Of a stretch of 64,000 bases of DNA, positions 10,018 through 19,212 are shown piece after piece. This stretch comes from Pseudarthrobacter oxydans (GTDB lineage Bacteria > Actinomycetota > Actinomycetes > Actinomycetales > Micrococcaceae). The DNA lies in assembly GCF_013314975.1 (NCBI RefSeq), contig NZ_JABTYH010000018.1, positions 1 to 64,000 of the forward strand, given 5' to 3'. Position 1 is the first letter of the stretch. Each line of letters opens with the position of its first letter. Position numbers and translations under genes: made by a program. The notes beneath the pieces are model-generated. The model ran no database searches and was not told where the DNA came from. It saw nothing but the letters and a program-made list of their open reading frames with translations.

Positions 10018-10062
10018 GACGGCGGGTGGTGCGGTTCTTCAGGAACCGCACCACCCGCCGTC
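10018..10062 (+). terminator. Hairpin terminator after ppa (no U-tract)
   Basis: A perfect 20-bp stem (10018-10037 with 10043-10062) and a 5-nt loop lie about 100 bp after the ppa stop. No T-run follows directly, so it would be a U-less actinobacterial type. The stem is very GC-rich. Sequence structure is certain; function is inferred. Confidence 0.6.
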
Positions 10063-10075
10063 GTCATCCCCGGAA

Positions 10076-10132
10076 CTTTTGTCCAGATATGCAGGCTTCA
10101 ACGCCTTCAAAGCCTGCATATCTGGGCAAAAA
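10076..10132. repeat. 23-bp inverted repeat, palindrome family A
   Basis: Arms 10076-10098 and 10110-10132 share the core CAGATATGCAGGCTT and its complement, with an 11-nt loop and only two mismatches near the outer ends. T-runs lie on the outside of the 5' arm and A-runs outside the 3' arm, so in either transcript the U-run is 5' of the stem. It is therefore not a standard intrinsic terminator. It sits 30 bp before the esterase gene. It resembles dispersed intergenic palindromes, but copy number cannot be seen here. Confidence 0.75.
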
Positions 10133-10161
10133 CTCCCAGGAATTTGTGGAATCGTTGCCCT

Positions 10162-11583
10162 GTGAGTTCCGAGCCCCTGTTTAGTCCCCCCTGCGGTCCC
10201 GTTACAGGATGGCGGGACGGCGACGTCCTCCGCGCCACCGGGATCCCGTACGCCACCGCCGGACGTTTCCAGCCGCCTGCTCCGGCCCCCGACTGGACCC
10301 GGCCGTATGCCGCAACCTCCCCTGCTCCCGCCTGCCCGCAAGGGCCCGTGCCCTTCCTGGACGACATCCTGGGCACCCGGTACGGCGAACTGCCCGGGAG
10401 CGAGGACTGCCAGAACCTGTCCATCACCATGCCCCCGGACGTGGACCTGTCCAGCCCGGAAGGCGCGCGGCTGCCCGTGATGGTGTGGATCCACGGCGGT
10501 TCCTACACCACCGGATCGGGCGACCTCGCCATCTTCGACCCGGCGGTGCTGGTGGCCGAGAACCGCGTGGTGGTGGTCTCGGTGACCTACCGGCTGGGGC
10601 TGTTCGGCTTCCTGGCAACCCGCTCGGGCCGGCCTGCCAACCTGGGCCTGCTGGACCAGCTCGAAGCCTTCCGCTGGGTGCAGCGCAACATCGCCGCATT
10701 CGGCGGCGATCCCCGCCGGGTCACGGCCTTCGGCCAGTCCGCAGGCGGTGACGCGATCGCCCACTTGATGGCGACGCCCGAAGCCCCGGCACTGTTCCAG
10801 CGCGCCATTATCCAAAGCGCCCCCTTGGGCATTTCGCGCGGGCGGGCCAGGATGAACCACGCCATGGGCATCGCCGCCGAGGCCGTCACCGAGGAGACTC
10901 CCGCCATGGAAGTGGTGGAACGGGAGGACCACGTGGCGCAGGTGGCGCGGAAGTTCGGGATGCTGGCTGCGATGCCGTTCGGCACCCAGTACGGTCACGC
11001 GCCCCTGCCGGAGGAAACCGGGATCGAGGCCGCCTGGAACCGCTCTGCGCCCGGCGTCGAGATCCTGATAGGCCACACCTCCGAGGAGGCGAGGCTGTTC
11101 CTTCCCCGCAGCCCCTACCTCAGCCGCCTGGACCGTGTTCCCGTCGCCGGCCACACCCTCCTCCGGGCCATCAACTGGGTGGTCACGGAGACTGTTTATG
11201 GCCGGGCAGCCCGTAAGTTCGCCCGCCGGCACGTCCTGGCCGGCGGCAGCGCCCACCGTTACGTGCTGCACTGGCATGCCCCCGGGAACGTCCTCGGCGC
11301 CGCGCACACAATCGACCTGCCGCTGCTCTTCGGAAAGCGGAGCACGTGGGAGGGAGCAGGACTGGTTGCCGGGGCCGGCTGGGAGGACGTGGACGCCGTG
11401 GGACGGGAACTGCGTGCACTGTGGTCAGGTTTTGCGCGCGGTGACAGCCTTGGCGAAGAGGGCGGCATTCCGGGCGCCCTGGACTACACGTGGGAGCGGC
11501 GTCATCAGCCCCGCCGGCGGCCCCGGGTGGTGGAAACCGTGCTGCGGACAGCGTCCACCAGGATGTCCTGGCGCTGGAAGTAG
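10162..11583 (+). CDS. Type B carboxylesterase
   Basis: Predicted hydrolase of carboxylic esters with the alpha/beta-hydrolase fold of carboxylesterase/para-nitrobenzyl esterase proteins; the substrate is unknown. It has 473 residues from a GTG at 10162; a TTG six codons upstream is possible. The oxyanion-hole motif is HGGSY (about 112-116) and the nucleophile elbow is FGQSAGG (about 191-197). A histidine in GAAHTIDLPLLFG near the C-terminus is a plausible catalytic base. The last 79 bp overlap the 3' end of the convergent gene at 11505. The resulting Arg-rich C-terminal tail looks like read-through into that gene rather than conserved protein. Confidence 0.88.
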   Translation: MSSEPLFSPPCGPVTGWRDGDVLRATGIPYATAGRFQPPAPAPDWTRPYAATSPAPACPQGPVPFLDDILGTRYGELPGSEDCQNLSITMPPDVDLSSPEGARLPVMVWIHGGSYTTGSGDLAIFDPAVLVAENRVVVVSVTYRLGLFGFLATRSGRPANLGLLDQLEAFRWVQRNIAAFGGDPRRVTAFGQSAGGDAIAHLMATPEAPALFQRAIIQSAPLGISRGRARMNHAMGIAAEAVTEETPAMEVVEREDHVAQVARKFGMLAAMPFGTQYGHAPLPEETGIEAAWNRSAPGVEILIGHTSEEARLFLPRSPYLSRLDRVPVAGHTLLRAINWVVTETVYGRAARKFARRHVLAGGSAHRYVLHWHAPGNVLGAAHTIDLPLLFGKRSTWEGAGLVAGAGWEDVDAVGRELRALWSGFARGDSLGEEGGIPGALDYTWERRHQPRRRPRVVETVLRTASTRMSWRWK

Positions 11584-12353
11584 GCATTGTGGCCGGCGTC
11601 CCCGACAACCAGGAGACGGGCGCCGGGCACCGTGGCGGCAACGTGCTCCGCCCCGCGGCGGATCCGCGGCCTTTCTTCCTCCCCGATCAGCACCACCAGC
11701 GGGCTGGTTACTGATTCCAGTCCCTGCTGGAAGGCTTCGACGTCCCGTGGGTCAGCGCTGAGGAACTCCCCCTGGCTCTGTTCGAGGCTGCGCGGGTACC
11801 TGGCCGCTTCAATGGCTGTGGCGGTTGATCGGACCCTGATATAGCGGGCAAAGTCCTTCGGGTTGTCCTCGATCCACTGCTCCGTGAAGGAGTTTCCCAC
11901 GCCAAGCCAGATCCGCTCGTCCTGGTCGAGGGAGCTGAACACCTGGAACTTTTCCGGCGTGCCCGCCTGCCCGGGAGGCGGCACCACCAGGGGCCAGCCC
12001 ATCCCGCAGACCACCAGGGCAGCCGCGCTGCCGGGGTGGCGGACCGCCCAGCGGAGCGTGGTCATGCCACCCATGGACTGCCCCACAATGACCGGGTCGT
12101 CCAGGCCCAGGGAACCTATGAAGTGCTCCAGCTCCGCAGCCCGGTCAACCAGGGGTCCCTGCCGCGGGGAGTTCGACGACCAGCCGTGATCGTAGGTGTC
12201 GTACGCCAGCACCCGGAAGTCCCGCTCGAGGTCCTGGATGATCGGTTCCCAGCACGCCGCGGCCGAGGCATGGCCGTGCAGCAGCACCACCGGCCGGCCG
12301 CGGCCGGAGTCCGTGTAGTGGATGTCGTTGCCGAGCAGATCGAGCCAGGGCAT
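11505..12353 (-). CDS. Alpha/beta hydrolase
   Basis: Predicted hydrolase of the alpha/beta fold, related to lactonases, esterases and C-C hydrolases; the substrate is not identifiable. It has 282 residues. The oxyanion-type motif LLHGHASAAACW is near residue 25, the nucleophile elbow GQSMGG near 90-95, and the catalytic His lies in GDAGHNAYF close to the C-terminus. The ATG at 12353 is chosen because AAAGGAA precedes it by about 8 nt; longer in-frame starts lack homology. Its 3' end overlaps the convergent carboxylesterase by 79 bp. Confidence 0.87.
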   Translation of the reverse strand: MPWLDLLGNDIHYTDSGRGRPVVLLHGHASAAACWEPIIQDLERDFRVLAYDTYDHGWSSNSPRQGPLVDRAAELEHFIGSLGLDDPVIVGQSMGGMTTLRWAVRHPGSAAALVVCGMGWPLVVPPPGQAGTPEKFQVFSSLDQDERIWLGVGNSFTEQWIEDNPKDFARYIRVRSTATAIEAARYPRSLEQSQGEFLSADPRDVEAFQQGLESVTSPLVVLIGEEERPRIRRGAEHVAATVPGARLLVVGDAGHNAYFQRQDILVDAVRSTVSTTRGRRRG

Positions 12354-12498
12354 GGGGATGTTCCTTTCGGGCCTGGTCAGCCGGGGCGGCCCACCACGCC
12401 CCAGCCTTGCAGAACCGGGGCGGGGCGTCATCCGCTGTCCAGTACGGGCTGGCGCGCGCCGGTACAGGCCGGGGCGGCCGGCGGTAGAGTCTGGTCAC

Positions 12499-13251
12499 GT
12501 GAAGACGCTCGGAGTGGACCTCGCCGCGGCTGCCAAGAAGACGGCCGTGGCCGTCATCGAATGGAGCCGCGGATCAGCCCGGCTGGTGCACCTCGGGCTG
12601 GATGTGCAGGACGAGGAGATCGTTCCCCTCTTCGGTGCCAGCGACATGACCGGCGTGGACTGCCCGGTTGGCTGGCCGGACGCCCTCATTCCCTTCCTGG
12701 CCGGGCACCTTGCCTTCGACGCCGGACCCGTGCTGGAGTACGACGGGATTGAGGGACGGCGGCTGCTGGCCTACCGGGACACGGACCGCTTCGTCACGGG
12801 CCGGACACGCCTGATTCCGCTCAGTGTTTCCGCTGACAGGCTGGCACATCCGGCCATGCGGTGCGCCGTGATCCAGGCAAAGATCGCAGCACTCCACGGG
12901 CCGCAGCTCCGGGACGGTTCCGGACGCCTTGCGGAGGTCTATCCGGCCGCGTCGCTGAAAATCTGGGGCCTGAACGCCCGCGGCTACAAGGGACGCGGCA
13001 GCTCCGAGGCGGAACGGCTTGCCGTGCTCCTCGGAACCCTCAGGGAACAGGCCCCCTGGCTGGACCTGAACGGCTACGGGGACCGGTTGGCCGGCTCGGA
13101 CGACATGTTCGACGCCGTCATCGCCGCGCTCACGGCCCGCGCCGTTGCCCTTGGACTGACGGCCGGTCCGGACGAGGCGCACGCCGCAGCCGCCCGCACG
13201 GAGGGCTGGATCCACCTGCCGACTTGCGGCCTCGACGGGCTGGTTGCCTAG
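12499..13251 (+). CDS. DUF429 family protein
   Basis: A DUF429-family protein, a family predicted to have an RNase H-like fold and nuclease-like activity but without established function. It has 250 residues from a GTG start. The N-terminal LGVDLAAAAKKTAVAVI is the conserved first strand with an acidic residue. TGVDCPVGWPDALI and the C-terminal GSDDMFDAVIAALTARA helix, with acidic residues, are other family hallmarks. It ends 6 bp before the convergent phosphoketolase stop. No upstream partner suggests a pathway. Confidence 0.8.
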   Translation: MKTLGVDLAAAAKKTAVAVIEWSRGSARLVHLGLDVQDEEIVPLFGASDMTGVDCPVGWPDALIPFLAGHLAFDAGPVLEYDGIEGRRLLAYRDTDRFVTGRTRLIPLSVSADRLAHPAMRCAVIQAKIAALHGPQLRDGSGRLAEVYPAASLKIWGLNARGYKGRGSSEAERLAVLLGTLREQAPWLDLNGYGDRLAGSDDMFDAVIAALTARAVALGLTAGPDEAHAAAARTEGWIHLPTCGLDGLVA

Positions 13252-13257
13252 GGGGAA

Positions 13258-15645
13258 CTAGCCGAGGGTCCAGTTCCGGATCTCCTCCGGGTCCTCACCG
13301 TGCGTGCGGGTGTGTTCGCGCGCCCGCATCCGCCGGTCCTGGAGGCTCTGGCGGAGGGATGAATGCCGCTCGGCCAACCCGGGCACGCGGTCGATGGCGT
13401 CGATGGCCAGCTGGAACCGGTCAATACCGTTCAGCATCGCCATGTCGAACGGCGTGGTGGTGGTTCCCTCTTCCTTGTAGCCGCGCACGTGCAGCCCGTC
13501 CTGGTTGTTGCGGCGGTAGGCAAGCCGGTGGATCAGCGCGGGATAGCCGTGGTACGCAAAAATAATGGGCTTGTCCGCCGTGAAGATCCCGTCGAAGTCC
13601 CGCGCCGGAAGCCCGTGGGGGTGCTCGCTCTCGTCCTGCAGCCGCATCAGGTCCACCACGTTCACCACCCGGACTTTCAGCCCGGGCGCACCCTCTTTCA
13701 GCAGTTCCGCCGCGGCTACGGTCTCCACCGTGGGGACGTCGCCCGCGCAGGCCATCACGACGTCGGGCTCCTCGCCGGGCACCTCGGACCCCGCGAAGTC
13801 CCAGATGCCCAGCCCCCTGCGGCAGTGGTTGGCGGCGTCGGCCGGGCCCAGCCACGTGGGCGAGGGCTGTTTGCCGCTGACCACGATGTTCACGTAGTCC
13901 GTGGAGGCCAGGCAGTGGGCCATGACGCACAGCAGGGTGTTGGCGTCGGCCGGCAGGTACACCCGGATGACCTCTGCCTTTTTGTTCACGGCGTGGTCAA
14001 TGAACCCTGGGTCCTGGTGCGAGAACCCGTTATGGTCCTGCTGCCAGACGTGGGAGGACAGCAGGTAGTTCAGCGAGGGCACCGGCTGGCGCCACGGCAG
14101 CTGCCGGTGCACCTTCAGCCACTTGGCGTGCTGGTTGAACATGGAGTCGACAATGTGGATGAAGGCCTCGTAGCAGCTGAAGACGCCGTGCCGGCCGGTG
14201 AGGAGGTAGCCCTCCAGCCAGCCCTGGCACAGGTGTTCGCTGAGCACCTCCATCACTCTGCCGGACCGCGCGAGGTGCTCGTCGACGTCGTCAATCCGGT
14301 ACTGCCACACCTTGTCGGTGACCTCGTAGACGTTCTGCAGGCGGTTGGACGCGGTCTCGTCCGGGCCGAAGAGCCGGAAGGTCTCCATGTTCAGCGAGAT
14401 GACGTCCCGCATCCACGAGCCGAGCGTGATCATCGGGCTGACGCGGTCCGTTCCGGGCTCCGGGACCTCGACGGCGTGGTCCCGGTACGCGGGCAGCTTC
14501 AGCGCCTTGCGGAGCAGCCCGCCGTTGGCATGCGGCGTGGCGCTCATCCTCAAGGAGCCGGCGGGCGCTGCCACGGCGACGTCGGGCCGGAGCCGGCCGT
14601 CGCCGTCGAACAATTCCGCAGGCCGGTAGGACTGCAGCCACTCTTCCAGCTGCTTCAGATGCTCCCCGTTGGTGCGGACCTCAGAGAGCGGAACCTGGTG
14701 GCTCCGCCACGTCCCTTCCACCTGCAGCCCGTCCACCACGCGGGGTCCCGTCCAACCTTTCGGCGAGCGCAGGACGATCATGGGCCAGCGCGGCGCACCG
14801 TCCACATCCGCTGCCCCGTCCGTTCCGGCCTCCGGCGCCCGGCGCGATTCCTGGATGGCTCGGATGCCGGCAAGGCTCCGGTCCAGCGCTTCGGCGAAGT
14901 CCCTGTGCGCCTGTTCGGTGTTGTCCGGATCCTTCACCGTGACGAAATACGGCTCATGGCCGTACCCGCGCAGCAGCTGTTCCAGCTGCTCTTCCGGCAT
15001 GCGCGCCAGGATGGTGGGGTTGGCGATCTTGTAGCCGTTCAGGTGCAGGATGGGCAGCACGGCACCGTCCGCGGCAGGGTCCAGGAAGTTGTGCGAGTGC
15101 CAGCTGGCGGCGAGCGGGCCGGTTTCGGCTTCCCCGTCGCCAATGACGACGGCGGTGACCAGCTGGGGATTGTCCAGCACCGATCCGTACGCGTGGGCCA
15201 GGGAGTACCCCAGTTCGCCGCCCTCGCTGATGGAGCCGGGGGTCTCGGGGGCCGCGTGGCTGGGGATGCCGCCCGGGTAGGAAAACTGCCGGAAGAGCTC
15301 TGCCATGCCGTCGGCGTCATTGCCCACATGACCGTAGATCTCGGAGTAGGTGCCTTCCAGCCAGGCGTTGGCGACGACGGCGGGGCCGCCATGGCCGGGA
15401 CCTGCCACGAAGAGCATCTCGGCGGAGTCGCGGCGGATGACGCGGTTCAGGTGGGCATAGACGAAGTTCAACCCGGGGGTGGTGCCCCAGTGGCCCAGCA
15501 GCCGGGATTTCGTGTGCTCGGCCTTCAGCGGTTCGCGCAGCAGCGGGTTGGAGCGGAGGTAGATCTGCCCGACGGAAAGGTAGTTGGCGGCGCGCCACCA
15601 GCTGTCCACAAGTTCAAGTTCGTCGTGCCCCATGCTGCTGGTCAT
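13258..15645 (-). CDS. xfp: Xylulose-5-phosphate/fructose-6-phosphate phosphoketolase
   Basis: Thiamine-diphosphate enzyme that splits xylulose 5-phosphate or fructose 6-phosphate with phosphate to acetyl phosphate and a shorter sugar phosphate. It has 795 residues, the family norm. The N-terminal part contains the substrate-binding region around YLSVGQIYL and the TPP/Mg motif [11 protein letters not shown]. The C-terminal part carries the [15 protein letters not shown] region typical of phosphoketolases. The ATG at 15645 is preferred, with GAGGA about 7 nt upstream; a longer reading frame to 15762 has no conserved sequence. No acetate kinase or phosphotransacetylase gene is adjacent. Confidence 0.95.
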   Translation of the reverse strand: MTSSMGHDELELVDSWWRAANYLSVGQIYLRSNPLLREPLKAEHTKSRLLGHWGTTPGLNFVYAHLNRVIRRDSAEMLFVAGPGHGGPAVVANAWLEGTYSEIYGHVGNDADGMAELFRQFSYPGGIPSHAAPETPGSISEGGELGYSLAHAYGSVLDNPQLVTAVVIGDGEAETGPLAASWHSHNFLDPAADGAVLPILHLNGYKIANPTILARMPEEQLEQLLRGYGHEPYFVTVKDPDNTEQAHRDFAEALDRSLAGIRAIQESRRAPEAGTDGAADVDGAPRWPMIVLRSPKGWTGPRVVDGLQVEGTWRSHQVPLSEVRTNGEHLKQLEEWLQSYRPAELFDGDGRLRPDVAVAAPAGSLRMSATPHANGGLLRKALKLPAYRDHAVEVPEPGTDRVSPMITLGSWMRDVISLNMETFRLFGPDETASNRLQNVYEVTDKVWQYRIDDVDEHLARSGRVMEVLSEHLCQGWLEGYLLTGRHGVFSCYEAFIHIVDSMFNQHAKWLKVHRQLPWRQPVPSLNYLLSSHVWQQDHNGFSHQDPGFIDHAVNKKAEVIRVYLPADANTLLCVMAHCLASTDYVNIVVSGKQPSPTWLGPADAANHCRRGLGIWDFAGSEVPGEEPDVVMACAGDVPTVETVAAAELLKEGAPGLKVRVVNVVDLMRLQDESEHPHGLPARDFDGIFTADKPIIFAYHGYPALIHRLAYRRNNQDGLHVRGYKEEGTTTTPFDMAMLNGIDRFQLAIDAIDRVPGLAERHSSLRQSLQDRRMRAREHTRTHGEDPEEIRNWTLG

Positions 15646-15782
15646 AACCGTCCTCACGTAGCGTGCTCCCCCGCTGTCGCCATCCGGCAGGTGCGGCCGT
15701 TCCCCCATCGCACCAGATGGGCCAGCCCGAGGCAACCCCGCTTGCCTTGGGGCTGCTACCAACCGGTAGTCTTTGGATTCAA

Positions 15783-16382
15783 ATGTTCACGCTGACAATC
15801 AACCAGACGGATAGCCGGCGCGATGGCGACCGCGTGCCGCAGCTGCTCAAGGACCTGCGGCACATTCCTGCGCGCCTCGACTTCGACCGTTCGGTGGAGG
15901 ACGAGGTCCAGGGCATCGTGGACTGCCCCCACCAGGCGGTGGAGGCAGCGATGATCGCGCTGCGGTGCGGTTCCTGGTACGTGGGGATCGGCGTCGGGCC
16001 CGTCAACGAGCCGTTGCCCAACCAGATCAAGGACGCCTCGGGCCACGGGCTGGTGTATGCGCGGCGTGCCGTGGACCGGCTCCGCAACAGCAAGGAGCGG
16101 GTGCCCGTTGCGGTGGAGGGCCCGCTGGCGGACATAGCCCACGACGCCGAGGCCGTGCTGCGGCTGCTGGGGCATATTGTGCGGGACCGGTCCGGGGCCG
16201 AGTGGCGGGTTCTCGACCTGATGACCCCCGGCGTCCGCGGCCAGCAGAAGGCGGTGGCCCAGGAGCTGGGCATCACCACGCAGGCCGTCAGCAAGGCAGT
16301 GGCGCGGGCGCAGTGGAACGAGGAGCACGCGGCCCGGCCTGCGGCGGCAAGGCTGCTGGCCCTGATCCTTGAGGTGCGCTAG
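15783..16382 (+). CDS. SatD-like helix-turn-helix protein
   Basis: A probable DNA-binding protein of 199 residues. Its architecture resembles SatD-type proteins: an N-terminal domain (about 1-150) with [18 protein letters not shown], then a C-terminal helix-turn-helix at about 155-185 where [20 protein letters not shown] is a clear sigma-like/MarR-like recognition helix pair. The target and signal are unknown. It diverges from phosphoketolase with a 137-bp gap, so that gene is a possible target. The ATG at 15783 has no strong ribosome-binding site, but the in-frame extension upstream shows no conservation. Confidence 0.7.
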   Translation: MFTLTINQTDSRRDGDRVPQLLKDLRHIPARLDFDRSVEDEVQGIVDCPHQAVEAAMIALRCGSWYVGIGVGPVNEPLPNQIKDASGHGLVYARRAVDRLRNSKERVPVAVEGPLADIAHDAEAVLRLLGHIVRDRSGAEWRVLDLMTPGVRGQQKAVAQELGITTQAVSKAVARAQWNEEHAARPAAARLLALILEVR

Positions 16383-16394
16383 CGGCTGCCTGCC

Positions 16395-16988
16395 TTAGCG
16401 CTGCGTTGCGGCCATCACCGGTTCGCCGTTGAAGTACTCCAGCTGCCAGCCGTCGATGGCATGGTGGTGCGCCAGGTTCAGGACCGCGTTGTCGATGCTG
16501 GTCAGGGTGCTCCCCACGGCGCGGCTGAGGCTGACCCGCAGGAGCGTCCCGTGGGCGACGACGAGGAGCCGGCTGCCGCGGAATTCCTCGGCGAGTGCCT
16601 CCAGGGCTGCCAGTCCCCGGTCCGCAGCCTCGTCCTCGCTTTCGGCGCCGCGGAAGCCGCCGGGAATGCGCAACGCCTCCAGCTCGGGACCGGCCTGCAG
16701 GCCCTCGGCCGGGCCAAAGCTGCGTTCCGTCAGTTCCGGGACGCGGCGGACATCGCTGAGGCCCAGCCCGGCCGCGATCAGGTCCGCGGTTTCGGCGGCC
16801 CTGCTCAGGGGCGAGGATACGATCGCGTCCCATTCGTAGGCGGACAGCACAGCGACGGCGTCCCGCGCCTGGGCCCGGCCGACGTCGTTCAGGGGAATGT
16901 CCGTGGATCCCTGCAGCCGGCGCTGCGCATTCCAGTCTGTCTGGCCGTGGCGGATGAGGGCGAACGTGGTGAGGGTCATGCTGTCCAT
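16395..16988 (-). CDS. Histidine phosphatase family protein
   Basis: A phosphoglycerate-mutase-like phosphatase of 197 residues. The catalytic RHG motif is in LIRHGQTDWNAQ near the N-terminus. The second catalytic His is in VVAHGTLLRV (about 150), and the phosphate-pocket arginine motif is SSPLSRAAETA. The substrate is unknown; the branch includes broad-specificity and cobalamin-related phosphatases. The ATG at 16988 (MDSMTL) is chosen because AAGG lies 8 nt before it; a second ATG is 9 bp downstream. It starts 16 bp after the stop of the HAD gene, so the two phosphatases are probably co-transcribed. Confidence 0.88.
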   Translation of the reverse strand: MDSMTLTTFALIRHGQTDWNAQRRLQGSTDIPLNDVGRAQARDAVAVLSAYEWDAIVSSPLSRAAETADLIAAGLGLSDVRRVPELTERSFGPAEGLQAGPELEALRIPGGFRGAESEDEAADRGLAALEALAEEFRGSRLLVVAHGTLLRVSLSRAVGSTLTSIDNAVLNLAHHHAIDGWQLEYFNGEPVMAATQR

Positions 16989-17004
16989 TCTGCCTTGTGC
17001 TGCG

Positions 17005-17865
17005 TCAGAGCAGGCTGCGCAGCACGTGGGCGGCGCCGTCGTCGAACACTGAGTGGGTGACCTCGTCCGCGGCGGCGATGACTTCCTCGGGCGCCTGCCC
17101 CATGGCCACGCCACGCCCGGCCCAGGTCAGCATCTCGATGTCGTTGCGGCCGTCGCCGATGGCCACCGTGAGGTGCTGCTCAATGCCAAGCCTCCCACGG
17201 AGGTTCTCCAGTGCACTCGCTTTGGTCACGCCGGCCGCGGCGATGTCCAGCCAGGCCGTCCAGCCCACGGAATAGGTGACTCCGGCGAGGCCCACGTGTT
17301 CGATCGCTTCGTTGAACTCTTCCGGGGTGTTCTCCGTGCTGAAGACCACCACGCGCACGGCCGTGGCTTCGAGCATGGTGTGGAAATCGACGCCGACAGC
17401 CTCGACGCCGAAACTGGGGTCCTGGAAGCGTTCGGTGGACAGGAAGTTCCCGTCAGCATCCTCCAGCGCGTACTTGGCCGAGGGGAGCCGTTCCCGGAGC
17501 GCGCGGAGGGCGGGTCCGGGATCGAAGGTGGCTTTGTGGATGACCTCATAGCCGCCCTCCAGCCCGGGGTGCAGGCGCAGGGTGACACCGCCGTTGCAGC
17601 AGACAGCGTAGCCGCGCTCGATCCCGATCTTTTCGATGATGGGCAAGGTGGCGTTGAGGGACCGGCCTGTGGCGATCATGACCTCGTGCCCGGCAGCCAC
17701 CACGGCCTGCGCCGATTCGCGGACGCCCGGGGACATGTGGCCGTCGTGGTCCACCAGCGTGCCGTCCACGTCCAGGGCGACCATGAGCTTGTGCCCGTTA
17801 GTGTTGTTGTGGTCGTCTCGCCGGTCATCGTTGCCGGCGACTGAGGTTTCAGTCAGCGTTGTCAT
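17005..17865 (-). CDS. Cof-type HAD hydrolase
   Basis: Haloacid-dehalogenase superfamily phosphatase of the Cof/type IIB group, which commonly acts on sugar phosphates or phosphorylated cofactors. It has 286 residues. Motif I is ALDVDGTLVD (about 30-39), motif II is IATGRS, and motif IV is AIGDGRNDIEML near residue 236. The cap domain lies between motifs II and III. The first 25 residues are polar and unconserved. It is transcribed toward the histidine phosphatase gene 16 bp downstream. A second HAD gene of the same class is at 51397. Confidence 0.88.
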   Translation of the reverse strand: MTTLTETSVAGNDDRRDDHNNTNGHKLMVALDVDGTLVDHDGHMSPGVRESAQAVVAAGHEVMIATGRSLNATLPIIEKIGIERGYAVCCNGGVTLRLHPGLEGGYEVIHKATFDPGPALRALRERLPSAKYALEDADGNFLSTERFQDPSFGVEAVGVDFHTMLEATAVRVVVFSTENTPEEFNEAIEHVGLAGVTYSVGWTAWLDIAAAGVTKASALENLRGRLGIEQHLTVAIGDGRNDIEMLTWAGRGVAMGQAPEEVIAAADEVTHSVFDDGAAHVLRSLL

Positions 17866-18114
17866 TCACATAGTGAAGCAGACGACCCACCACGGCGCTA
17901 GGACGCAGGCCACAGATATGTTGAACACCGCATTAACACTCGCTGGTTTGCTGCGGCCATGCGGTCACACCCTGCGGGACACCGCCTTCCGGACCCCGCA
18001 CCCCGGCGTTCGCGGGTGCTTTGACTGTTCCGGGGTGCGCACCGCCACGTGCACTTATCCACATGCACCGGCTCCACGCTTCAACGGTCCTGCAGTCAGC
18101 CAGACGATAGTCGC

Positions 18115-19111
18115 ATGCACCTGATTCACGCCGGCAGCGTCCGCCGCAGCACTGGAGACGTCCGCTCGCTCAGCCGCCGTTATGCCCGCGGCGAGCTGGT
18201 CCGCGTCAGGAAGGGCATCTACGCATCAAAAGAAGAGTGGATTTCGCTGCCGCCCTGGGGAAAGGTACCGCCAGACAGTCCTGGCAGTGGACCTTGAACT
18301 GCCGCAGTCAACGTTCTGCCTGCATACGGCTGCTGTTGTGTGGGACCTGAATCTGCTGGAAGTGCCGGGCTTCGTCCACCTGTCAGGAGCATCGAGGGGG
18401 CACGTCGGCCGCTGCGTCCCAACAACGTCCGCTGCCCGGCGGTACTCGGGAGAAACCGGACTGGAACGGATCACCTCCTACGGCGTCCGCCGGCACCCCG
18501 GACCAACAGCGGCAGTCCGCCACAAGAACCTTTTGGTGACGCCCTTACCGGAAACAGTGGTGGGCGTCATTGCCAGGGAAAACTTCGCGGCCGGAGTGGT
18601 CCTGGCCGACCACGCCATGAGCCGGCGGCGTGCTTCCGGCCCCCACCTGGGCAGAGAGGATCTGCTCAGGCAGGCCTCCCTGCTCACCTCGGAGGCAAGG
18701 CGCAGGTGGGTCACCCAGGTCCTTGATTTCGCGGAGACGGACGCGGAGTCGCCGGGCGAGTCACTGAGCAGGGCGCAGATGCATGTTCTCGGGTTCCCGG
18801 CTCCCCTCCTGCAGGCAAAAGTGCATGTGGGAGGGGTCCTCATTGCTCGAACTGACTTCCTCTGGCCCCGCCACCGGTTGATTGGGGAGTTCGACGGCGC
18901 CGCCAAGTATCTGCGCGACGAGTTCCTGGGAGTTCAAACGGCGCGCCAGGCCGTCCTTGCGGAGAAGAAACGCGAGGACAAACTCCGGGCGGCGGGGTTC
19001 CGGGTCGTCCGATGGGATTGGGCGACAGCCGCTGATCCTGCGCGGTTTGAAGCATGCCTGCGGCAGGCGGGCTTAGCGAACACGCCCGAAAATACAGGAA
19101 GCACCCGCTAA
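18115..19111 (+). pseudogene. AbiEi-like / DUF559-type endonuclease-fold gene, frameshifted
   Basis: The first frame (18115 on) encodes MHLIHAGSVRRSTGDVRSL with an AbiEi-antitoxin-like winged-helix start and GIYASKEEW. The remainder, from about 18260 to the TAA at 19111, is in the next frame and carries a DUF559/Vsr-like C-terminus: DFLWPRHRLIGEFDGAAKY, then EKKREDKLRAAGFRVVRWDW. Removing one G from the GGGG run at 18257-18260 joins the frames into a 331-residue protein reading LPPWERYRQT. Such fused proteins are common in actinobacteria; their role is unproven. Either a real disruption or a homopolymer sequencing error explains it. The stop lies inside the palindromic repeat that follows. 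Confidence 0.85.
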
Positions 19112-19198
19112 TGGACGTTGCACCCGCGGGTTCGCGGGTGCAACGTCCGTTAGCGGGTGCAACGTCCATACGCGGGTGCAACGTCCATATGCGGGCGC
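19101..19198. repeat. Palindrome plus tandem 19-bp units, family B
   Basis: Arms 19101-19128 and 19133-19160 pair over 28 bp with one mismatch around the 4-nt loop GGTT. The 19-bp unit AACGTCCATNNGCGGGTGC occurs three times in tandem (19142-19160, 19161-19179, 19180-19198), plus once and a half in inverted orientation. It lies between a broken plus-strand gene, whose stop codon it contains, and the end of serS 14 bp away. No T-run follows the stem in either direction. Confidence 0.85.
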
Positions 19199-19212
19199 AG
19201 GAGGAGCGGAAG

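Noticed and set aside
10076-10132. Palindrome considered as an intrinsic terminator
   Set aside because: The T-run is on the 5' side of the stem in both strands, the wrong side for termination.
10039-11307. A 422-codon minus-strand frame opposite the carboxylesterase
   Set aside because: Antisense shadow; the plus-strand gene has complete esterase motifs.
13363-15795. An 810-codon open frame opposite phosphoketolase
   Set aside because: Antisense shadow of xfp with no recognisable family and a His/Gly/Val-rich composition typical of reversed GC-rich genes.
19142-19198. Tandem 19-bp units considered as a CRISPR array
   Set aside because: Units are directly adjacent with no spacers, and no cas genes are nearby.
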